From JAWVZS01 sp964507825 (GTDB taxonomy: Archaea > Thermoproteota > Nitrososphaeria > Nitrososphaerales > Nitrosopumilaceae): DNA of 64,000 nucleotides. Location of the stretch: contig CAZDQM010000041.1 of NCBI GenBank assembly GCA_964507825.1, positions 16,392-80,391 on the forward strand. Direction: 5' to 3'. The translations under genes were made by a program, and so were the position numbers. The notes beneath the pieces are model-generated. The model was not told the origin of the DNA. It ran no database searches and was given only the letters and a program-made list of their open reading frames with translations. How positions within the stretch are numbered: the first letter of the stretch is position 1; every line of letters begins with the position of its first letter. Positions 15,949 through 23,676 of the stretch are shown one piece after another.

Positions 15949-16092
15949 CTATACCTTGCCGATTCGGAAGACATTGGTTCCACATTGCGGACACGTGCCT
16001 TTAACTGCCGGACGTCCGTTTTTCAGACTGGTTTCTGTGGGGTTTTTTATTTCTCGTTTATCCCTACACTTTACGCAGTATGCTTCAACCAT
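15949..16092 (-). CDS. 47-residue zinc-ribbon protein (DUF5679-like)
   Basis: A short gene on the minus strand: Met-Val-Glu-Ala-Tyr-Cys-Val-Lys-Cys-Arg at the start, Cys-Pro-Gln-Cys-Gly-Thr near the end, and stop TAG. The two Cys pairs are 25 residues apart (C9 to C34), with a basic Lys-Asn-Gly-Arg-Pro-Ala stretch between them. The pattern fits the tiny archaeal/bacterial DUF5679 ribbon family. A purine-poor start but a T-rich tract after the stop suggest an independent transcript upstream of the aIF2-beta operon. Function unknown; DNA or RNA binding is plausible. Confidence 0.8.
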   Translation of the reverse strand: MVEAYCVKCRDKREIKNPTETSLKNGRPAVKGTCPQCGTNVFRIGKV

Positions 16093-16267
16093 TCTGAGAT
16101 CACGCGGTCATGCTTGTATATAGAAGGATGCTGTAAAAAATATTTCACACCATGCCATACGTGCGTAAATCATATCGGAGCTGTTTACTACTGCATTTAA
16201 GACCATAATTGTTAAAAAACCGGATTTGTCCTGCGGTTTTTACCACATGTAACAAGCATCACACGTG

Positions 16268-16278
16268 TATAAAATATA
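16268..16278 (+). promoter_or_regulatory. TATA box for the membrane protein at 16302
   Basis: TATAAAATATA lies about 29 bases before the ATG at 16302, the expected archaeal spacing for a near-leaderless mRNA. This position is why the inner ATG was chosen as start. The rest of the 16093-16301 spacer shows no gene. Confidence 0.55.
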
Positions 16279-16301
16279 AGACATGGCCGCAATTGTTACG
16301 T

Positions 16302-16808
16302 ATGGCATCAAAAAAAGGAGTTGTAATAACTGCCATAATTCTGGGCGCGATAACGGCATCTAGCTTCATGGTATGGATGCTTCCGCAGGACAACATGCAG
16401 ATAACAGTCTCGGACTTTGGACTGCACATAGCGGGCGTTGAAAACATACACCGCGTGCTCTATACGGAGCTAGACGACTCGTTTGCGAAATTGCTAGCAG
16501 GTGATATTACTGCCGAACAATATGTAGAGATTGCAGAGACCGCATCAAGCCAGGTCAATGTTCAGATCATCCAGTTGGTCGAAAGCCAGGCGCCAGAACA
16601 ATGGCATGAGAGCTACATAGCATACATTGAGGCGTTAAAGGTGCAAAACTCCATAATTAGGGAGACGATCGTGGCCGCCGACGCAGTAAAAGACGGGGAC
16701 GCGGCCAGGCTTGGCGAGTCAGAATCCAAGATAGAGGTGCTCAAAAACGAGATGGAGCAGCTGATCATGGCATCGGAGGCAAGCATCCCAGTCACGCCTG
16801 AAGCCTAA
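16302..16808 (+). CDS. Membrane-anchored extracytoplasmic helical protein, function unknown
   Basis: 168 residues. An N-terminal hydrophobic helix (residues ~7-25) acts as signal anchor, followed by a mostly helical, Glu/Ala/Ile-rich outer domain, possibly a four-helix bundle. No Cys, no known motif. The start was set at the ATG after the TATA box; 31 codons of open frame upstream have no coding character. Stands alone before the DUF373 gene. Confidence 0.7.
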   Translation: MASKKGVVITAIILGAITASSFMVWMLPQDNMQITVSDFGLHIAGVENIHRVLYTELDDSFAKLLAGDITAEQYVEIAETASSQVNVQIIQLVESQAPEQWHESYIAYIEALKVQNSIIRETIVAADAVKDGDAARLGESESKIEVLKNEMEQLIMASEASIPVTPEA

Positions 16809-16867
16809 CAATACTATTGTTAACAGTTGGAAATCATTAAAAAGTAATTTTGCAGATAGTGAATTAA

Positions 16868-18016
16868 ATGTCCCAAAAGTCCGAAAAGATCACCGAAGAC
16901 CAAGTCTCCACAGCCAGCAAGCTGCTCGTGATCTGCGTGGACAGGGACAACGACGTAGGTGAAAAGACGGGAATCAAGACACCGGTAATCGGAAGGGATG
17001 CATGCATCGAGGCGGCGCAGAGGCTGGCGCTAGAGGATCCAGAAGATGCGGACTCTAACTCGATATTTTCTGCAATCAAGACGTACGAGGATCTCGTCAG
17101 TAGAGGATACCGGGCCGAGGTAATCACCGTTGCCGGAGTAGCCAGTCGCGGCGTCCAAGCCGACGAGAAGATCGGCAATGAGATTAGGCGTGTGCTTGAA
17201 AGGTTTCCGGCCAGCGGGGCTGTGATTGTTTCGGACGGAGAGGATGACGAAAGCGTCATCCCGGTGATTCAGACCGTGGTGCCGGTCGTATCCGTGCAGC
17301 GCGTAGTCATGAAGGTCAGCAGGAGTGTAGAATACTCCTATGCAGTCTTTGGAAAATACATGAAGATGGTGGCATACGATCCAAAGTATTCAAAATTCTT
17401 CCTTGGAGTCCCAGGCATCTTGCTACTAATCGGCGGAATTGCAACCGTGTTTGGGTATACGGCCGAAATTTTTGCCGTGCTTGTAAGCGTTCTTGGCGGG
17501 GCGTTTTTGATCAGGGCCTTTGATATCGACAAGGCATGGGCAAGCTGGACCAAGCCCACGCCGTCCGGGTTCATCAGGATATTTACGCTGATTACAGGCG
17601 TTATTCTCATATTGTCATCGGTGCCGGCGGGAATCTCTGTCGTCAACGTGGACGGGGTTTCTGGGATCGAGCTCCCGTGGCAGATCTCCGATGAAAGGGT
17701 ACTCGGCCAGTTTGTGGCAGGCGCCCTTCCCATCCTGTGGGTGGGCATCGGCACGATATTTGCAGGGATGCTACTTAGCAACTGGCTGGCCGGCGCTGCT
17801 AGGCAGATTACGGACAGCCTGAGGCTAGTCGTGCTTGCATCGCTGTACCCCACGGTCGCACAGTTTACGGATGTCATGATAAACGATGCAAGCTCCTTTA
17901 CGTTGGTCCCCCCGCTACTAGGCGGGCTTGCCGCAACCCTGATCTCGGCAATGGTACTATTCAAAAGGTACAGGAAGAGACACGAAGACATGCCGGGGGA
18001 ACAGGATGAGAAATGA
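16868..18016 (+). CDS. DUF373 family integral membrane protein
   Basis: 382 residues. The N-terminal ~160 residues are soluble and open with Leu-Leu-Val-Ile-Cys-Val-Asp-Arg-Asp-Asn-Asp-Val-Gly, the conserved start of DUF373. It also has an Asp-Gly-Glu-Asp-Asp-Glu motif near residue 125; these acidic clusters suggest a metal or nucleotide site. The C-terminal half has about six transmembrane helices. The family is widespread in archaea and its function is not known. A cis-prenyltransferase gene follows after ~40 bases, so a link to lipid-carrier metabolism is possible but unproven. Confidence 0.85.
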   Translation: MSQKSEKITEDQVSTASKLLVICVDRDNDVGEKTGIKTPVIGRDACIEAAQRLALEDPEDADSNSIFSAIKTYEDLVSRGYRAEVITVAGVASRGVQADEKIGNEIRRVLERFPASGAVIVSDGEDDESVIPVIQTVVPVVSVQRVVMKVSRSVEYSYAVFGKYMKMVAYDPKYSKFFLGVPGILLLIGGIATVFGYTAEIFAVLVSVLGGAFLIRAFDIDKAWASWTKPTPSGFIRIFTLITGVILILSSVPAGISVVNVDGVSGIELPWQISDERVLGQFVAGALPILWVGIGTIFAGMLLSNWLAGAARQITDSLRLVVLASLYPTVAQFTDVMINDASSFTLVPPLLGGLAATLISAMVLFKRYRKRHEDMPGEQDEK

Positions 18017-18057
18017 GCCCACCGATACCAATATTTGGTGAATTTACGCCAACTTGA

Positions 18058-18855
18058 TTGGCGATGGGTAAAATCAAGGACACCGTACTTAGTGTCTCGG
18101 GACTATACAGATTATATTCAAAAAAACTAGAAAAGGATGTAAAAAACGGCGACATTCCAAACCACCTAGCTCTCATTTTAGACGGGAACCGTAGGTGGGC
18201 AAAGAGGCATCTCAGCATGGTAAGGGACGGGCACTGGAGGGGGGCAGATGCAGTAGAAAACCTGCTCGACTGGTGCGAGGAGCTTGACATCAAGATAATC
18301 ACGCTGTATGCGCTGTCGGCGGAGAACCTTGAAAGGCCAGACGAGGAGCTTGATTATCTGTTTGAACTCATAGAGAAGAGGTTGGAAAAACTGTACCGTG
18401 ATCCAAGGATTCACAGGAACAAGATGAGGGTCAAGGGGATTGGAAGAATAGACCTGCTACCGGACTCCATCAAGGACGTACTAGGAAGGCTTGATGAGGC
18501 TACCAAGGGGTACGACGGCCGCTTTTTGAACGTGGCGCTCGCGTACGGCGGGCAAAACGAGCTGGTCGACGCGGTGAAGAAAATAGGATCAAAGATACAA
18601 AGTGGCCGGCTTGGCATCGACGAGATCGACAAAAAGGAGATAGAGTCTAACCTGTACACGTCCTATCTTCCACAGTCTTCTCCGGACATGATTCTACGTA
18701 CATCTGGGGAGAAGAGGCTGAGCGGGTTTCTAATGTGGCAAAGCGTCTACAGCGAGCTGGTATTCCTAGATATTTTCTGGCCAGAGTTCAGAAAGATTGA
18801 TCTTATGAGGGCGATTAGAACATATCAGAGAAGAAAGCGCAGGATGGGTAGATGA
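18058..18855 (+). CDS. uppS: cis-Prenyltransferase (polyprenyl diphosphate synthase, UppS family)
   Basis: Adds isoprene units in cis to make the polyprenyl diphosphate used as a glycan carrier. The 265-residue chain has the family signature Leu-Ile-Leu-Asp-Gly-Asn-Arg-Arg-Trp-Ala near residue 42, Leu-Tyr-Ala-Leu-Ser-Ala-Glu-Asn at ~85, and Ile-Leu-Arg-Thr-Ser-Gly-Glu-x-Arg-Leu-Ser-Gly-Phe near 220. Start is a TTG (18058); an ATG two codons in is equally good. In archaea the product usually becomes a dolichol-type carrier for protein glycosylation. Four bases later the Nudix gene begins. Confidence 0.93.
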   Translation: MAMGKIKDTVLSVSGLYRLYSKKLEKDVKNGDIPNHLALILDGNRRWAKRHLSMVRDGHWRGADAVENLLDWCEELDIKIITLYALSAENLERPDEELDYLFELIEKRLEKLYRDPRIHRNKMRVKGIGRIDLLPDSIKDVLGRLDEATKGYDGRFLNVALAYGGQNELVDAVKKIGSKIQSGRLGIDEIDKKEIESNLYTSYLPQSSPDMILRTSGEKRLSGFLMWQSVYSELVFLDIFWPEFRKIDLMRAIRTYQRRKRRMGR

Positions 18856-18858
18856 TAC

Positions 18859-19278
18859 ATGGAAGAACGATCGGCAGGCGTGGTGATTTACAGGGGAGGG
18901 AGTAAGAGTCCGGTATTTCTGCTGTTAAACTACCCGTCGGGTCACTGGGATTTTGCAAAGGGAAAGATAGAGTATGGCGAGACCGAGATTCAAGCTGCCG
19001 TCCGGGAGACGGGTGAAGAGACAGGTATAGTAGATCTAAGGTTCGTCGACGGGTTCAAACACATGATAGAGTACAGCTTTCAATACAGGGACATCCCGGT
19101 CCACAAGCAGGTGGTGTTTTTTCTTGCAGAGACTCAGACAAAAGACATCATTTTGTCAGATGAGCATGAGAATTATGCATGGATGGATTACAGGGAGGCG
19201 CTAGATAGGATTACGTTCGAGAATGCACGCGTCGTCCTAGTACGCGCCATGAATCACCTAGCAGGAATCAGTTCGTGA
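18859..19278 (+). CDS. Nudix hydrolase (diadenosine tetraphosphatase-like)
   Basis: 139 residues with a complete Nudix box: Gly-Lys-Ile-Glu-x-Gly-Glu, then Ala-Val-Arg-Glu-Thr-Gly-Glu-Glu-Thr-Gly-Ile (~35-57). Leu-Leu-Asn-Tyr before the box and the overall length resemble archaeal Ap4A/NTP-cleaning Nudix enzymes. The substrate is not defined by sequence. It follows uppS directly and its 3' end overlaps the convergent pyrF by 25 bases. Confidence 0.85.
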   Translation: MEERSAGVVIYRGGSKSPVFLLLNYPSGHWDFAKGKIEYGETEIQAAVRETGEETGIVDLRFVDGFKHMIEYSFQYRDIPVHKQVVFFLAETQTKDIILSDEHENYAWMDYREALDRITFENARVVLVRAMNHLAGISS

Positions 19279-20000
19279 ATTTTTTTGGCCTCGGCAAGGG
19301 GGTTTTTTGCATTGATTATGGACCTGCCCACTATCACATAATCGGTTCCCGCAGAGATCGTCGTTTGCAGATCCCCGCCTTGCACCCCTACACCCGGCGA
19401 ATAGATGTCTAGCATGCCCCTTGCAGTCCGTTTACAGTACCGGATTATATCCGGAAACGTCGCCCCGGCAACGACGCCGTCGGCGCCTGCCTGTACAGCC
19501 CACTTTAGAAACAGTCTGTATAACCTAGAGGGGGCAGATTCAAGCCCTAGATCGTATGCCAGCCTAGCCCCGGGCGCGCTCATGTGACAGAGCGCAATTA
19601 CGCCGTTTTGGCTCTTGTGGGCGCTCTCCGTCAGCGCGCGCAGGCCGTCAGGACCCATTATTGGGTTGACGATTACCGCGTCAAAACCAAGGTCCCACAG
19701 GCGCTCGGTCGCGACCGCGTTGGTGTTTCCGATATCATTTAGTTTAATGTCCGCAATCGTGACTAGACCATGATTCCTTGCAGTCCTAGTGATTCTTTTA
19801 ATCTCCGCGCCTCCCAAGGGTAAAAGAAGGTGGAGGTTAAGCTTTATGCCGCAGATGTGATTGTGCAGTTTTCTGATGTTGTTTACGGTACGTTTTTCTA
19901 GGTTTCTGGCAGACGACGGGTAATCGTTGGCTAGGATTATCGGACCGCCGGTCCTAGAAGCCTGCCTGATCCTAGTTTTGAAGCTGCTCATAATCCACAA
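19254..20000 (-). CDS. pyrF: Orotidine 5'-phosphate decarboxylase
   Basis: Last step of UMP synthesis. 248 residues with Leu-Ala-Asn-Asp-Tyr near residue 25, the catalytic Asp-Ile-Lys-Leu-Asn-Asp-Ile (~85) with the Lys and Asp of the Asp-Lys-Asp tetrad, and the phosphate-binding Pro-Gly-Val-Gly-Val-Gln-Gly-Gly and Val-Gly-Arg-Ser-Ile near the end. An ATG at 19991 is an alternative start. Its beginning overlaps the end of the upstream unknown gene by 29 bases, so the two are probably co-transcribed. Confidence 0.92.
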   Translation of the reverse strand: MWIMSSFKTRIRQASRTGGPIILANDYPSSARNLEKRTVNNIRKLHNHICGIKLNLHLLLPLGGAEIKRITRTARNHGLVTIADIKLNDIGNTNAVATERLWDLGFDAVIVNPIMGPDGLRALTESAHKSQNGVIALCHMSAPGARLAYDLGLESAPSRLYRLFLKWAVQAGADGVVAGATFPDIIRYCKRTARGMLDIYSPGVGVQGGDLQTTISAGTDYVIVGRSIINAKNPLAEAKKIHELIPAR

Positions 20001-20634
20001 GTGGGTGCGTGTTGCTGAGCTTTATCAGCTTTATATACGAATAACCATGCTCGTCTGGACTATTTACGAATGACGGATAGGTTCCATTAGCAGTGGTAAA
20101 CTTTAGAAATGGCTTTTCAGGTTCCTCGTCTAGAACCACGTAGCAAAAGTAAGACGGCCCTTCCTCATTAAACGTCATAAACACCCCTAGTAGCCACTTG
20201 TCATCGCGCGGGAACAAGAATAGTGGGAACGGCGTCTCCTCAAGTCCGTAGCTAAGCTTTGCCAGGCTAGAAAGATCATCTAGTACGATCGGATGATACT
20301 TGTCATCCGTTCCGTTTCCCGGCATCAACGTCTTTGGAAGGGACCTGATTTTGACAATCGGTGAATAAAGCCTGCTGGTATCCGTCGTAGAGTCGACAAT
20401 GTTGGACTCTTCTAATCCGGACTTGAATCCATAGCAGAGATAGTGTCCGGTATCATCAAGCTGCGTGTAATAGATTACCGGCTTGTTCTTCAACACATCC
20501 ATCTGTATGGAGAGCACCTTTTTGCCCTCATGCTCATGCATGAATGAGACGCGCGGGGTGCGCTCTAGCGCGCACACGAGTCGGGAAAATTCAAGGGTTG
20601 ACGCGACTCGGATATAGCGCGGGAGTTTATCCAT
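19972..20634 (-). CDS. Conserved protein of unknown function
   Basis: 220 residues, soluble, beta-rich, with many aromatic residues (Tyr-Leu-Cys-Tyr-Gly-Phe, Pro-Leu-Phe-Leu-Phe-Pro-Arg). No signal peptide or known motif. It lies between purA and pyrF on the same strand and overlaps pyrF, which places it in a nucleotide-synthesis neighbourhood without proving a role there. Confidence 0.75.
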   Translation of the reverse strand: MDKLPRYIRVASTLEFSRLVCALERTPRVSFMHEHEGKKVLSIQMDVLKNKPVIYYTQLDDTGHYLCYGFKSGLEESNIVDSTTDTSRLYSPIVKIRSLPKTLMPGNGTDDKYHPIVLDDLSSLAKLSYGLEETPFPLFLFPRDDKWLLGVFMTFNEEGPSYFCYVVLDEEPEKPFLKFTTANGTYPSFVNSPDEHGYSYIKLIKLSNTHPLVDYEQLQN

Positions 20635-20666
20635 AATATGCGGAAATACATGTTGGTAAATTAAAC

Positions 20667-21671
20667 CTAATGTGTCCGCCTATCCACAACATCTCCAATT
20701 GCCGGTCCCGTACCGATTAGCGTAACGGGTACGCCCAGCCTGTCCTCGATATTTTGTATAAATGCACGTGCATTCGCGCCCAGCTCGTCATAAGATGTCA
20801 CGCCTGCGCATTCCGGATACAGCACATCAAGCTTGGTGATGGAGATTTGCGTGGCCCCGTTAAGCATGACTGCACGCCCGGCCAGCTCAAAGTCAAACTC
20901 TGCTGCGCGCCTTTGCCTGCCGGTCACCGTTCCAAACTCTGACCATCCCCTCGAGTCGGCCTCTTCAGGTGTGAGCTCGCCGGCTAGCGGCCCTGTACCC
21001 ACCCTAGTAACATATGCCTTGAAGACGACGATCACGTCGTTGATTCTAGTTGGTCCTATGCCTATGTCAGCGCATATTCCCGAGGCCGTAACGTCCTTTG
21101 ACGTCACAAACGGGTATGTTCCGTGCCACAGCGACAGGAACGTCCCCTGCGTTCCCTCTACTAGCACGCCCTCGCCTGCATCTAGGGCGCCGTTGACTGC
21201 CAGCGGTACGTCGGCGACATACCGTGACAGAGACTCGATGTCCCGGACCAGGCGTAATGTGCGCATGGCGCGGTCGGCATTTGCAGGCCCCGTCCCGGAG
21301 CCGGTGCTTCCTATCTTCTCCTTCATGATGCCGCCAGAGTCGATGGCAATATGGGACTCTTTGATGATTCCGCAGTTTCCGTCCACGAATACCCGCCCGT
21401 CAGCTCCGAAATCCTCGATCTCCTTTTGTAAGATTTCAGGGTTTACCACTACACCGGGCCCTATCATTACCTTTGCGCTCTTGTTCAAGAATCCACTTGG
21501 AAGCATCCGGACCTTGAAGATTTTGTCTCCGTCCATTATGGTATGGCCCGCATTGGGACCGGCGCCGCCCCTGACAACTATAACAGGATTGTCATGCAGT
21601 GCAAGGTATGAGATAATCTTGCCCTTTCCTTCGTCGCCAAAAAACCCGCCTATCACCAGTGTACACGGCAT
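20667..21671 (-). CDS. purA: Adenylosuccinate synthetase, short archaeal form
   Basis: Makes adenylosuccinate from IMP, aspartate and GTP. The 334-residue chain starts with Gly-Gly-Phe-Phe-Gly-Asp-Glu-Gly-Lys-Gly-Lys, the GTP P-loop with catalytic Asp, followed by Ala-Gly-His-Thr with the catalytic His near residue 43. It also has Gly-Ser-Thr-Gly-Ser-Gly-Thr-Gly-Pro and Glu-Gly-Thr-Gln-Gly-Thr. The protein is about 90 residues shorter than bacterial PurA, as in other archaea. A minus-strand TATA-like GCTTAAATACG lies ~25 bases upstream. Confidence 0.93.
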   Translation of the reverse strand: MPCTLVIGGFFGDEGKGKIISYLALHDNPVIVVRGGAGPNAGHTIMDGDKIFKVRMLPSGFLNKSAKVMIGPGVVVNPEILQKEIEDFGADGRVFVDGNCGIIKESHIAIDSGGIMKEKIGSTGSGTGPANADRAMRTLRLVRDIESLSRYVADVPLAVNGALDAGEGVLVEGTQGTFLSLWHGTYPFVTSKDVTASGICADIGIGPTRINDVIVVFKAYVTRVGTGPLAGELTPEEADSRGWSEFGTVTGRQRRAAEFDFELAGRAVMLNGATQISITKLDVLYPECAGVTSYDELGANARAFIQNIEDRLGVPVTLIGTGPAIGDVVDRRTH

Positions 21672-21858
21672 GATGCAATTTGAGGGACTGGCGTATTTAA
21701 GCTAAGTTGATCCGGCGCGTACGACTCGTCGGATATGACATGTTAAAACGACAATATTCTCCAAGTCCAGATTCCCAGATGGCAAGCGAGAATGAATAAT
21801 CGTTGTCAGAGTCAGTCCCTTCGCGGAGCCCGACGTCCGAACAAGAGAGCCTAGTCCA

Positions 21859-21868
21859 TTAGGTTTAA
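21859..21868 (+). promoter_or_regulatory. TATA box of the malate dehydrogenase gene
   Basis: GGTTTAATTA lies about 20-25 bases before the ATG at 21884. The remaining 21702-21855 spacer holds no recognisable gene or RNA. Confidence 0.4.
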
Positions 21869-21883
21869 TTAGCAACCATTCAA

Positions 21884-22807
21884 ATGCCGTGCATGATTAC
21901 GATAATTGGCTCCGGTAAAGTAGGCGGCGACGCGGCCCTCTTTACCGCATTAAAAAAAATAGACGATCAGATCCTTCTTTTAGACATTGCAGAGGGATTA
22001 GCCCAGGGGGAGGCAATGGACATCAGTCACGCCCTCTCCGAACTAGGCATAGACGTGGAGGTCAGGGGCTCTAGTGATTATGCCGAGATGAGGGGTTCGG
22101 ATATAGTTGTAGTTGTCGCAGGGTCCGGAAGAAAGCCGGGCATGACAAGAATGGACCTGTTAAAGATCAATGCAGGGGTCGTAAAGAGCGTTGTTGAAAA
22201 TATCAGGACGTATGCAGGAGACTCCATCATAATCCCGGTGACAAATCCGCTTGATCCAATGACGCATATCGCATACAGGGTCTCGGGTTTTGAGCGCAAG
22301 AGGGTGCTAGGCATGGGCGGAATGCTCGACCTGTCAAGATTCAGGCAGTTTATTCACGAGGCGACAGGATATTCAAGAGACTCCATCAGGGCCCTAGTCA
22401 TAGGGGAGCACGGCGAAAACATGGTTCCACTGCCGAGATTCTCGTCGGTTTCAGGAATCCCGCTTACGTCAATGTTGCCAAAAGAGAGGCTAGACAAGCT
22501 GTTGCAGGATACACAAAGTGTTGCCGCCCGCGTAATTGAATTAAAAGGCGCCACGGTGCACGCGCCAGGAAACGCAATATCTGCAATGATAGAGTCCATA
22601 GTCAGAAATCAAAGGCAGGTTATTCCGGTAGCTACGTGTCTTGACGGCGAATATGGGCATTCAGACGTCACGGTGGGCGTTCCGGCAGTAATCGGCAGAA
22701 ACGGAGTCGAGAATATCATCGAGCTAGACCTAAACGATGAGGAGAGACGGATGTTTGACGGGGCCGTAGACAGCGTCAAAAATGCACTGTCGCAGGTTCA
22801 GGCCTAA
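21884..22807 (+). CDS. mdh: NAD(P)-dependent malate dehydrogenase (LDH-like type)
   Basis: 307 residues of the lactate/malate dehydrogenase family. The Rossmann loop is Gly-Ser-Gly-Lys-Val-Gly-Gly at 8-14. The substrate loop Gly-Arg-Lys-Pro-Gly-Met-Thr-Arg has the arginines that favour malate over lactate. Asn-Pro-Leu-Asp and Gly-Glu-His-Gly-Glu (catalytic His) follow. Its likely place is the TCA/carbon-fixation malate step. A larB gene begins 33 bases downstream on the same strand, an unexpected pairing since LarB serves 2-hydroxyacid racemase-type enzymes. Whether they are functionally linked is not known. Confidence 0.92.
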   Translation: MPCMITIIGSGKVGGDAALFTALKKIDDQILLLDIAEGLAQGEAMDISHALSELGIDVEVRGSSDYAEMRGSDIVVVVAGSGRKPGMTRMDLLKINAGVVKSVVENIRTYAGDSIIIPVTNPLDPMTHIAYRVSGFERKRVLGMGGMLDLSRFRQFIHEATGYSRDSIRALVIGEHGENMVPLPRFSSVSGIPLTSMLPKERLDKLLQDTQSVAARVIELKGATVHAPGNAISAMIESIVRNQRQVIPVATCLDGEYGHSDVTVGVPAVIGRNGVENIIELDLNDEERRMFDGAVDSVKNALSQVQA

Positions 22808-22840
22808 TAGATTTTTATAAAAAAACCGGTTTGAAAAATC

Positions 22841-23647
22841 GTGGAGATCGACGAGATACTATCGTCATTGAGTACAAACCGGATTTCAACCAAGGAGGCA
22901 AAGAAGCTGCTTTCACTATACTCGATAGAAAAGATAGAAGACTTTGCAAAGATAGACATGGGCCGGAGAAAGAGACGCGGGATCCCAGAGGTGGTCTTTG
23001 CAGAAGGCAAGAGGATTACAGAGATCAACGGGATCATCGGGCAGGTAATGAAAAAGGCAGATTCCATAGTGGTATCAAGGATCAAAAGCTGTGATTATGA
23101 TGCAGTTGTCGACTTTGCAGAGAAGATAAAGTGCAAGGTAGAAACCGGAAGGAATTGCTCGACCGTTTTAATCTACAAAAAGCCCATAAGAAAGACCGGT
23201 GGCAACATAGGCATACTTGCCGCCGGCACGTCGGACATCGGCGTAGGAGAGGAGGCAAGACTGATGGCAGAATCAATGAACTGCAAGTGTATTACAAGCT
23301 ATGACGTCGGGGTGGCAGGAATCCACAGGGTGATGCCGGTACTAAAGAATCTTGTAAAGAATGACGCGGGTGCCATAGTGGTAATAGCAGGAATGGAGGG
23401 AGCCCTTGCAACGGTGGTTGCATCACTAGTCGACATCCCAGTCATCGGGGTACCCACTTCGGTCGGATACGGCTATGGTCGCGAGGGAGTCGCCGCGCTC
23501 GCGTCGATGTTGCAAAGCTGCTCGCTGGGACTGTCCGTGGTAAACATAGACAATGGAATAGCCGCGGGTGCTATTGCGGCAAACATTGCAAACAGAACAT
23601 GGAATTCTGCGCGCCAAGCAGACAAACCCGCCTCGCGAATCTCGTAA
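22841..23647 (+). CDS. larB: LarB-type pyridinium-3,5-biscarboxylate synthase
   Basis: LarB carboxylates nicotinic acid adenine dinucleotide and releases AMP, the first step of the nickel-pincer nucleotide cofactor. The 268-residue protein (GTG start) has an N-terminal helical part with Asp-Met-Gly-Arg-Arg-Lys-Arg-Arg-Gly-Ile-Pro-Glu-Val-Val. A C-terminal PurE-like domain carries Ala-Ala-Gly-Thr-Ser-Asp and Asp-Val-Gly-Val-Ala-Gly-Ile-His-Arg, then Pro-Thr-Ser-Val-Gly-Tyr-Gly and Asn-Ile-Asp-Asn-Gly. This matches LarB rather than PurE. larC and larE are 17 kb away on the other strand. No larA-like racemase lies in the window, so the client enzyme is elsewhere or undescribed. Confidence 0.9.
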   Translation: MEIDEILSSLSTNRISTKEAKKLLSLYSIEKIEDFAKIDMGRRKRRGIPEVVFAEGKRITEINGIIGQVMKKADSIVVSRIKSCDYDAVVDFAEKIKCKVETGRNCSTVLIYKKPIRKTGGNIGILAAGTSDIGVGEEARLMAESMNCKCITSYDVGVAGIHRVMPVLKNLVKNDAGAIVVIAGMEGALATVVASLVDIPVIGVPTSVGYGYGREGVAALASMLQSCSLGLSVVNIDNGIAAGAIAANIANRTWNSARQADKPASRIS

Positions 23648-23676
23648 ATGATATATAGCATGCGGCGGGCATCAGA

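Noticed and set aside
15789..15983. 64-codon minus-strand open frame between the zinc ribbon and aIF2-beta
   Set aside because: It overlaps the zinc-ribbon gene, covers promoter-like AT sequence (TATATATA) and has no recognisable protein pattern.
21706..21855. Search for a small RNA or peptide in the purA-mdh spacer
   Set aside because: Only a 19-codon frame and weak pairing were seen; nothing beyond the two promoters can be supported.
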